Positions 57,688 through 64,000 of a stretch of DNA of 64,000 nucleotides are shown here, piece after piece. The notes under the pieces are model-generated. The model was not told where the DNA came from. It ran no database searches and saw nothing but the letters and a program-made list of their open reading frames with translations. The stretch is from Pseudomonas sp. PB106. Its GTDB lineage: Bacteria; Pseudomonadota; Gammaproteobacteria; Pseudomonadales; Pseudomonadaceae. The first letter of the stretch is position 1; each line of letters begins with the position of its first letter. The stretch covers positions 33,668-97,667 of the forward strand of contig NZ_RWIM01000022.1 of NCBI RefSeq assembly GCF_009764645.1, given 5' to 3'. Made by a program: the position numbers and the translations under genes.

Positions 57688-58991
57688 CCGAGCGCACCCT
57701 TGGCGAATGGCTCGCCTACCTTGAGCAGTTGCATCCATCGGCCATCGACATGGGCCTGGAGCGTTCACAACAGGTAGCGTCCCGCATGGGGCTGGGCCAG
57801 CCGGCGCCTCGGGTGATCACGGTCACCGGCACCAACGGCAAGGGTTCGACCTGCGCTTTCGTGGCTTCATTGCTGCGCGCGCAGGGCCTGAGCGTCGGTG
57901 TCTACAATTCTCCGCACCTGCTGCGTTACAACGAGCGGGTGCAGCTCAATGGCGTCGAAGCCACTGACGCGCAGCTGTGCGAAGCCTTTGCTGCGGTCGA
58001 GGCCGGGCGCGGCGACACTTCCCTGACTTACTTCGAAATGGGCACCCTCGCGGCGTTCTGGCTGTTTCAACAGGCTGGACTCGATGCGGTGGTGCTGGAA
58101 GTCGGGCTGGGCGGGCGTCTCGACACGGTCAACGTGGTGGATGCCGATATCGCGTTGGTCACCAGTATTGGCGTCGATCACGCCGATTATCTGGGCGACA
58201 CCCGCGAATCCGTGGCTTTCGAAAAGGCCGGGATTTTCCGTCAGGGCAAGCCTGCCCTGTGTGGCGATCTGAATCCTCCGCAACCGTTGCTCGACAAGGC
58301 GCGTGAACTGGCCTGTCCGTTCTTCCTGCGTGGACGCGATTTCGACCTTGGCATCACCGATCAGCACTGGCAGTGGCGCGGCACCGATGCGCAAGGTATG
58401 GCTGTTGAGCTGCATGACTTGCCGCTGCTCGATCTGCCGATGGAAAACGCCGCGCTGGCGTTGCAGGCCTATCTGCTGCTCGGTTTGCCGTGGGATGCGC
58501 AGCAGATCGTCGCCGCTTTGCTGGCGACACGCGTAGTAGGGCGCCTGGATCGCCGTTCGTTCGATTGGAATGGCAAGCGCCTTAATGTGTTGCTGGATGT
58601 AGGTCACAATCCCCACGCCGCCGAGTATCTGGCCCGTCGTTTGGCTGCGCGGCCGCCGGTTGGCAAGCGCCTGGCAGTGTTTGGTCTGCTGGCTGACAAG
58701 GATCTGGATGGTGTTGTCGGCGAATTGAGTGCTAGTGTCGCGCACTGGGCGGTGGCGCCGCTGGATTCGCCGCGAGCTCGCCCGGTAGCTGAATTACAAA
58801 CGGCATTGCAGAATCTTGGTGCGTCGGTCACGTCTTACGAGAGTGTCGCCGCCGCTCTGGAAGGGCAGTGCGCCGTGGCCACCAGTGACGACGAGATTCT
58901 GTTGTTCGGATCATTTTATTGTGTCGCCGAGGCCCTTGAATGGCTGGCCCGGCGCTCCACGGAGGAAGCGGCAAATGGCTTTGCTGGATAA
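57684..58991 (+). CDS. folC: Folylpolyglutamate synthase / dihydrofolate synthase
   Basis: 435-residue ATP-dependent ligase of the Mur fold. P-loop [15 protein letters not shown], Mg/folate-site sequence [50 protein letters not shown] and C-domain [14 protein letters not shown]. Adds glutamates to (dihydro)folates. ATGA overlap with accD; overlaps the start of the next gene by 17 bases. The accD-folC-dedD-cvpA-purF order is the same as in E. coli. Confidence 0.96.
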   Translation: MTERTLGEWLAYLEQLHPSAIDMGLERSQQVASRMGLGQPAPRVITVTGTNGKGSTCAFVASLLRAQGLSVGVYNSPHLLRYNERVQLNGVEATDAQLCEAFAAVEAGRGDTSLTYFEMGTLAAFWLFQQAGLDAVVLEVGLGGRLDTVNVVDADIALVTSIGVDHADYLGDTRESVAFEKAGIFRQGKPALCGDLNPPQPLLDKARELACPFFLRGRDFDLGITDQHWQWRGTDAQGMAVELHDLPLLDLPMENAALALQAYLLLGLPWDAQQIVAALLATRVVGRLDRRSFDWNGKRLNVLLDVGHNPHAAEYLARRLAARPPVGKRLAVFGLLADKDLDGVVGELSASVAHWAVAPLDSPRARPVAELQTALQNLGASVTSYESVAAALEGQCAVATSDDEILLFGSFYCVAEALEWLARRSTEEAANGFAG

Positions 58992-59637
58992 AGCGTACAA
59001 GCAGCGCATGGTTGGCGCTTTGGTGCTGGTGGCGCTGGCGGTGATTTTCCTGCCTATGCTGTTTTCGCGTCAGGATGAACAGCGTCAGGTGACCGTTGAG
59101 GTCCCGGCCGCTCCACAGGCGCCTGCCATGCCGCAAATTCAGATGGAAACGGTCGCCGTGCCTGAGCCGCAAGCCTTGCCGCAAGAGCCCGTGCCAACCG
59201 ATGACGAGGTCGCCGAACAAGAAGCGCCTTCGGCACCGGCGGCAGCCGCGCCGGTAGTGCCTGCACAGATCGTCAAGCCAGCCACGCCGCCGCCAACCTC
59301 GAAACCGATTCCTGCGCCTGCGCAGCCGATCACCGCTGGGCCGAGCGCCGCAGCGAGCAAGCCCGACACCACGCAAAGCCGCGTCGATGCCAATGGCCTG
59401 TCGGTGAGCTGGTCGGTGCAACTGGCCAGTCTGTCGAGTCGCGCCAGTGCCGAAAGTCTGCAGAAGACCCTGCGCAGCCAAGGCTATAACGCCTATATCC
59501 GTTCGGCCGATGGCAAGAATCGGGTGTTTGTCGGACCGCTGATCGAGCGCGCCGAAGCCGATCGTTTGCGTGATCTGTTGGGTCGTCAGCAGAACCTCAA
59601 GGGTTTCGTTGTGCGCTTCCAGCCCGAACGCGGCTAA
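58975..59637 (+). CDS. dedD: SPOR-domain cell-division protein, DedD-like
   Basis: 220-residue protein. A short cytoplasmic N-terminus ([15 protein letters not shown]) leads to one membrane helix (about 15-32), a Pro/Ala-rich periplasmic linker (about 40-135) and a C-terminal SPOR domain (about 142-218, SWSVQLASLSSRASAESLQKTL to GFVVRFQP), which binds denuded peptidoglycan at the septum. GGAGGAAG lies inside the folC end. Position between folC and cvpA matches E. coli dedD. Confidence 0.88.
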   Translation: MALLDKAYKQRMVGALVLVALAVIFLPMLFSRQDEQRQVTVEVPAAPQAPAMPQIQMETVAVPEPQALPQEPVPTDDEVAEQEAPSAPAAAAPVVPAQIVKPATPPPTSKPIPAPAQPITAGPSAAASKPDTTQSRVDANGLSVSWSVQLASLSSRASAESLQKTLRSQGYNAYIRSADGKNRVFVGPLIERAEADRLRDLLGRQQNLKGFVVRFQPERG

Positions 59638-59735
59638 AAACTATCGCCTCGATTGAAATGCACTGACAATCGCAGCTTACCGAGAGGCATGCGCTCTGCT
59701 AAAATGCGCCGCCTTATCCGTCTGTAGGCTGCACT

Positions 59736-60296
59736 GTGCCATTTACCTGGGTTGACTGGGCGATCGTTGCAATCATCGCCATCTCCGCTTTGATCAGTTT
59801 GAGCCGCGGCTTCGTCAAGGAAGCATTATCGCTGGTGACCTGGATCATCGCAGGAGCCGTCGCCTGGATGTTCGGTGGTTCACTGTCCGAGTACCTCGCC
59901 GGATACATCGAAACCCCATCGGCTCGCGTGATCGCGGGCTGTGCCATCATGTTTGTCGCCACACTGATCGTGGGCGCAATGATCAATTATCTTATCGGCG
60001 AGTTGGTACGCGTCACCGGGTTGTCCGGGACCGATCGATTCCTCGGCATGGCCTTCGGCGCTGCGCGTGGCGTGTTGCTGGTGGTCGTGGCGGTCGGGCT
60101 GTTGAGCCTGGGGCCGGTACAGCAGGACGGGTGGTGGAAAGAATCACAGCTCGTACCAAAGTTTCTATTGGTCGCCGACTGGTCCAAAAACCTGATACTC
60201 GGGTGGAGCAGTCAGTGGCTTGCCAGCGGAATCAGCGTACCCGCTGATATTCCGTTCAAGGAGCAACTCTTGCCGTCGGCGAAAACGCCTCAGTGA
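59736..60296 (+). CDS. cvpA: CvpA family membrane protein
   Basis: 186-residue inner-membrane protein with four hydrophobic segments (VDWAIVAIIAISALISL, ALSLVTWIIAGAVAWMFG, IAGCAIMFVATLIVGAMINYLI, GAARGVLLVVVAVGLL). SLSRGFVKEALSL and SGTDRFLGMAFGAARG are CvpA signatures. It starts with GTG at 59736 after a weak AGG. Needed for colicin V secretion and envelope tolerance in E. coli; exact function open. It precedes purF as in enterics. Confidence 0.92.
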   Translation: MPFTWVDWAIVAIIAISALISLSRGFVKEALSLVTWIIAGAVAWMFGGSLSEYLAGYIETPSARVIAGCAIMFVATLIVGAMINYLIGELVRVTGLSGTDRFLGMAFGAARGVLLVVVAVGLLSLGPVQQDGWWKESQLVPKFLLVADWSKNLILGWSSQWLASGISVPADIPFKEQLLPSAKTPQ

Positions 60297-60337
60297 GTGT
60301 TGTTCAGTTCAGATCCATTAAGTAGGGGTTGCGTCGC

Positions 60338-61843
60338 ATGTGTGGCATCGTCGGTATCGTCGGTAAGTCGAACGTCAATCAGGCGCTGTATGACGCGCTA
60401 ACCGTGCTCCAGCACCGCGGCCAGGACGCTGCCGGTATCGTGACCAGCCATGATGGCCGGTTGTTCCTGCGCAAGGACAATGGCCTGGTGCGTGACGTGT
60501 TCCAGCAGCGTCACATGCAGCGTCTGGTCGGCCACATGGGTATCGGTCACGTCCGTTACCCGACCGCGGGCAGCTCGACCTCGGCCGAAGCCCAGCCGTT
60601 TTACGTCAACTCGCCTTACGGCATCACCCTGGCGCACAACGGTAACCTGACCAACGTTGAACAGTTGGCCAAAGAGATCTACGAATCCGATCTGCGTCAC
60701 GTCAACACCAGTTCCGACTCGGAAGTACTGCTGAACGTGTTCGCTCACGAGCTGGCCCAGCGTGGCAAGCTGCAGCCAACCGAAGAAGACGTGTTTGCCG
60801 CCGTGACCGACGTGCACAACCGTTGCGTCGGTGGTTACGCGGTAGTCGCCATGGTGACCGGTTACGGCATCGTCGGTTTCCGTGACCCGCACGGCATCCG
60901 CCCAATCGTGTTCGGCCAGCGTCACACCGACGAAGGCGTCGAGTACATGATCGCCTCGGAAAGCGTTTCGCTGGACGTGCTCGGTTTCACCCTGATTCGC
61001 GACCTGGCGCCGGGCGAAGCGGTCTACATCACTGAAGACGGCAAGCTGCACACTCGTCAGTGCGCGACCAACCCGTCCCTGACTCCGTGCATCTTCGAAC
61101 ACGTCTACCTGGCGCGTCCGGACTCGATCATCGACGGCGTGTCGGTCTACAAGGCCCGTCTGCGCATGGGTGAGAAACTCGCCGAGAAAATCCTGCGCGA
61201 GCGTCCAGAGCACGACATCGACGTGGTCATCCCGATTCCGGACACCAGTCGCACCGCGGCACTGGAACTGGCCAACCACCTGGGCGTGAAATTCCGCGAA
61301 GGTTTCGTCAAGAACCGTTACATCGGCCGTACCTTCATCATGCCGGGCCAAGCGGCGCGCAAGAAGTCGGTACGCCAAAAGCTCAACGCCATCGAGCTGG
61401 AATTCCGCGGCAAGAACGTGATGCTGGTCGACGACTCGATCGTGCGGGGCACCACCTGCAAGCAGATCATCCAGATGGCCCGAGAAGCCGGCGCGAAGAA
61501 CGTCTACTTCTGCTCGGCTGCTCCGGCGGTGCGCTTCCCGAACGTCTACGGCATCGATATGCCGAGTGCACACGAACTGATCGCACACAACCGTTCGACT
61601 CAGGACGTGGCGGATCTGATCGGTGCTGACTGGTTGATCTATCAGGACTTGCCTGACTTGATCGAAGCGGTCGGTGGCGGCAAGATCAAGATCGAGAACT
61701 TCGACTGCGCGGTGTTCGACGGCAAGTACGTCACCGGCGACGTCGACGAGGCTTACCTGAACAAGATCGAGCAGGCGCGTAACGACTCCTCGAAGATCAA
61801 GACCCAGGCGGTCAGTGCGATCATCGATCTGTACAACAACTGA
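60338..61843 (+). CDS. purF: Amidophosphoribosyltransferase
   Basis: 501-residue enzyme (E. coli 505) for the first step of purine synthesis. After Met removal Cys2 (MCGIVGIVG) is the N-terminal nucleophile of the glutaminase domain; NGNLTN and the [11 protein letters not shown] loop follow. The phosphoribosyltransferase half has [16 protein letters not shown] and the PRPP motif [16 protein letters not shown] 60338 must be the start because the Cys follows it directly; codons upstream (TTG 60329) do not fit. A terminator follows. Confidence 0.97.
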   Translation: MCGIVGIVGKSNVNQALYDALTVLQHRGQDAAGIVTSHDGRLFLRKDNGLVRDVFQQRHMQRLVGHMGIGHVRYPTAGSSTSAEAQPFYVNSPYGITLAHNGNLTNVEQLAKEIYESDLRHVNTSSDSEVLLNVFAHELAQRGKLQPTEEDVFAAVTDVHNRCVGGYAVVAMVTGYGIVGFRDPHGIRPIVFGQRHTDEGVEYMIASESVSLDVLGFTLIRDLAPGEAVYITEDGKLHTRQCATNPSLTPCIFEHVYLARPDSIIDGVSVYKARLRMGEKLAEKILRERPEHDIDVVIPIPDTSRTAALELANHLGVKFREGFVKNRYIGRTFIMPGQAARKKSVRQKLNAIELEFRGKNVMLVDDSIVRGTTCKQIIQMAREAGAKNVYFCSAAPAVRFPNVYGIDMPSAHELIAHNRSTQDVADLIGADWLIYQDLPDLIEAVGGGKIKIENFDCAVFDGKYVTGDVDEAYLNKIEQARNDSSKIKTQAVSAIIDLYNN

Positions 61844-61849
61844 GTTTCT

Positions 61850-61875
61850 ACCGGCCCTGAGGGGCCGGTTTTGTA
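61850..61875 (+). terminator. Terminator of purF
   Basis: ACCGGCC and GGCCGGTT with a CTGAGG-type loop, followed by TTTGT; lies 6 bases after the purF stop. Confidence 0.8.
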
Positions 61876-61916
61876 TCTGACTTTTAATTTTCGAGAACAG
61901 GGCAAGGAGTGACAGC

Positions 61917-63128
61917 ATGAGTCAGGAATGGGATGCCGGTCGGCTGGACAGCGACCTTGAAGGCGTAGCGTTCGATACCCTGGCCGTACGTGCCGGTCAG
62001 CACCGTACGCCGGAAGGTGAGCACGGTGATCCGATGTTCTTCACTTCCAGCTACGTGTTCCGCACGGCGGCCGATGCAGCAGCACGTTTTGCCGGTGAAG
62101 TGCCGGGCAACGTCTACTCGCGTTACACCAACCCGACCGTGCGTGCGTTCGAAGAGCGCATTGCTGCGCTGGAAGGCGCCGAGCAAGCCGTTGCGACCGC
62201 AACCGGCATGGCGGCGATTCTGGCAGTAGTGATGAGCCTGTGCAGTGCCGGCGATCACGTGCTGGTCTCGCGCAGCGTATTCGGTTCGACCATCAGTCTG
62301 TTCGAAAAGTACTTCAAGCGGTTTGGCGTGGAAGTCGATTACGTGCCGCTGGCCGATCTTTCGGGTTGGGACGCGGCAATCAAGCCGAATACCAAATTGC
62401 TCTTCGTCGAGTCGCCATCCAATCCTTTGGCTGAACTGGTTGATATCGCCGCATTGGCAGAAATCGCTCATGCCAAAGGCGCGATGCTGGTGGTCGACAA
62501 CTGCTTCTGCACGCCGGCACTGCAGCAGCCGCTGAAAATGGGTGCGGACATCGTCGTGCACTCGGCGACCAAGTTCATTGACGGCCAGGGCCGTTGCATG
62601 GGCGGGGTGGTGGCCGGTCGCAGCGAGCAGATGAAAGAAATCGTCGGCTTCCTGCGCACTGCCGGGCCGACCCTGAGCCCGTTCAATGCGTGGATCTTCC
62701 TCAAAGGTCTGGAAACCCTGAACCTGCGAATGAAAGCGCACTGCGCCAATGCCCAGGAGCTGGCCGAGTGGCTGGAGCAGCAGGATGGCATCGAGAAGGT
62801 GCATTACGCCGGACTCAAGAGCCATCCGCAGCATGAATTGGCTCAGCGTCAGCAGAAGGGCTTCGGTGCGGTGGTAAGTTTCGAAGTGAAGGGCGGCAAA
62901 GAAGGCGCCTGGCGCTTTATCGATGCCACTCGCCTGATTTCGATCACGGCCAACCTCGGCGACAGCAAAACCACCATCACCCACCCAAGCACCACTTCCC
63001 ACGGTCGTCTGGCGCCGCAAGAGCGTGAAGCGGCGGGCATCCGTGACAGCCTGATCCGCATTGCGGTCGGCCTGGAAGATGTCGCTGACCTGCAAGCCGA
63101 TCTGGCGCGCGGTCTGGCGGCTTTGTGA
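61917..63128 (+). CDS. metZ: O-succinylhomoserine sulfhydrylase
   Basis: 403-residue PLP enzyme of the Cys/Met metabolism family that makes homocysteine directly from O-succinylhomoserine and sulfide. [23 protein letters not shown] at the start, [26 protein letters not shown]-lysine K219 in [12 protein letters not shown], and the closing [26 protein letters not shown] precedes ATG 61917. The assignment as metZ rather than metB/metC rests on these signatures plus position after purF, as in P. aeruginosa. Confidence 0.93.
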   Translation: MSQEWDAGRLDSDLEGVAFDTLAVRAGQHRTPEGEHGDPMFFTSSYVFRTAADAAARFAGEVPGNVYSRYTNPTVRAFEERIAALEGAEQAVATATGMAAILAVVMSLCSAGDHVLVSRSVFGSTISLFEKYFKRFGVEVDYVPLADLSGWDAAIKPNTKLLFVESPSNPLAELVDIAALAEIAHAKGAMLVVDNCFCTPALQQPLKMGADIVVHSATKFIDGQGRCMGGVVAGRSEQMKEIVGFLRTAGPTLSPFNAWIFLKGLETLNLRMKAHCANAQELAEWLEQQDGIEKVHYAGLKSHPQHELAQRQQKGFGAVVSFEVKGGKEGAWRFIDATRLISITANLGDSKTTITHPSTTSHGRLAPQEREAAGIRDSLIRIAVGLEDVADLQADLARGLAAL

Positions 63129-63901
63129 TCGAGTTGTCGACGCCGACAGCGGGTACCCATGGCCGCGTCGCGCTGGTCACGGGTGCCGCGCGCGGTATCG
63201 GTCTGGGGATCGCGGCGTGGCTGATCAGCGAAGGCTGGCAGGTGGTGCTGACGGATCTGGATCGCGCACGCGGTTCGAAAGTCGCGAAGGTGCTGGGCGA
63301 CAATGCCTGGTTCATTGCGATGGACGTGGCCGATGAGGATCAGGTGGCGCTGGGTGTCGCTGAAGTGTTGGGGCAGTTTGGTCGTCTTGATGCGCTGGTG
63401 TGCAATGCGGCCGTTGCCGATCCGCACAACATCACGTTGGAAAGTCTCGATCTGGCGTACTGGAATCGCGTGTTGGCGGTAAACCTCAGTGGGCCGATGT
63501 TGCTGGCCAAGCACTGTGCGCCATATCTGCGCGCGCACAACGGTTCGATCGTCAACCTGGCCTCGACCCGCGCTCGGCAGTCGGAGGCAGACTCCGAGGC
63601 GTATGCGGCGAGCAAGGGTGGGTTATTGGCGCTGACGCATGCGCTGGCAATCAGCCTGGGGCCGGAGATTCGCGTCAACGCCGTCAGTCCGGGCTGGATC
63701 GATGCGCGCGATCCTTCTGCGCGTCGAGCCGAGCCGTTGGCCGATGCTGATCATGCCCAGCATCCAGCGGGCAGGGTAGGGACGGTTGAGGATGTGGCGG
63801 CGATGGTCGCGTGGTTGCTGTCGAGGAATGCCGGGTTCGTGACCGGGCAGGAATTCGTCGTCGATGGCGGCATGACCAAGAAGATGATCTATAGCGAGTA
63901 G
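63125..63901 (+). CDS. Short-chain dehydrogenase/reductase
   Basis: 258-residue classical SDR. NAD(P) motif [13 protein letters not shown], an NAAV variant of the NNAG motif (VCNAAVADP), catalytic Ser in [11 protein letters not shown], Tyr-x3-Lys in EAYAASKGG, and the C-terminal [15 protein letters not shown]. It starts with GTG at 63125 overlapping the metZ stop (GTGA), so the two are co-translated, as also seen in P. aeruginosa. Substrate unknown. Confidence 0.9.
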   Translation: MIELSTPTAGTHGRVALVTGAARGIGLGIAAWLISEGWQVVLTDLDRARGSKVAKVLGDNAWFIAMDVADEDQVALGVAEVLGQFGRLDALVCNAAVADPHNITLESLDLAYWNRVLAVNLSGPMLLAKHCAPYLRAHNGSIVNLASTRARQSEADSEAYAASKGGLLALTHALAISLGPEIRVNAVSPGWIDARDPSARRAEPLADADHAQHPAGRVGTVEDVAAMVAWLLSRNAGFVTGQEFVVDGGMTKKMIYSE

Positions 63902-63941
63902 ATCGCCTTTTTCTACTGAATTTGCGTTGAATGGACTGACG

Positions 63942-64000
63942 CCTTCGCGAGCAAGCTCGCCCCCACATTTTGAATGCAATACCCCGTGGGAGCGAGCTTG
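63942..64000. repeat. REP element, type D, cut by window edge
   Basis: CGCCTTCGCGAGCAAGCTCG and the inverse GTGGGAGCGAGCTTG around a ~20-base spacer; the second unit continues beyond the window. Confidence 0.8.

Noticed and set aside
60398..61918. 506-codon open frame opposite purF
   Set aside because: Shadow of a highly conserved gene; translation has no recognisable motif.

Overview
This window is chromosomal DNA from a gamma-proteobacterium, almost certainly a Pseudomonas of the fluorescens group. The evidence is GC-rich coding DNA, many paired REP palindromes of the kinds that litter fluorescent pseudomonad genomes, and a core gene order (tyrB, uvrB, emrAB-like, gltX, Ala/Glu tRNAs, then leuC-leuD-leuB-asd-usg-fimV-truA-trpF-accD-folC-dedD-cvpA-purF-metZ) that from memory matches P. 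aeruginosa. No rRNA, CRISPR array, insertion sequence or prophage is visible.

Layout. 0-3.1 kb: the 3' part of an MgtA-type Mg2+ P-type ATPase, then an MgtC/SapB protein. 3.1-14.1 kb: a signalling island shaped like the Roc system of P. aeruginosa. Two RocA-like (EvgA/BvgA-type) response regulators each precede a RocS-like hybrid sensor kinase (EvgS/BvgS-type, two periplasmic solute-binding domains). Between the two pairs lie one REC-EAL protein (RocR-like) and two small degenerate receivers. BvgA/EvgA-like TTTCCTA half-sites sit upstream of four of these genes. 14-24 kb: stand-alone genes: dkgB, pirin, an MscS-cNMP channel, a GNAT remnant, exonuclease III, arylamine N-acetyltransferase, BrnT/BrnA toxin-antitoxin, a xanthine/urate-type permease, tRNA-Asn and two small proteins. 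23-35 kb: tyrB, uvrB, an EmrAB-like pump, gltX, a duplicated tRNA-Ala/tRNA-Glu operon with structured spacers, TetR, hydrolase, thioesterase and dusC.

35-41 kb is a protein-quality-control block. ibpA has a sigma-32 promoter and a ROSE-type RNA thermometer. A DUF1266 protein is coupled to a giant J-like/DUF805 protein, which ends stop-to-stop against the specialised Hsp70 HscC. 41-45 kb: a five-PAS GGDEF-EAL protein and a LysR regulator divergent from leuC. 45-64 kb: the biosynthetic backbone, covering leucine, aspartate-family, tryptophan, fatty-acid, folate, purine and methionine synthesis, with the polar hub protein FimV and the tRNA modifier TruA embedded.

The most interesting material is the doubled Roc-like island with its degenerate receivers and shared upstream boxes, the ibpA thermometer next to the HscC/J/DUF1266 block, and the covarying hairpins in the tRNA spacers.
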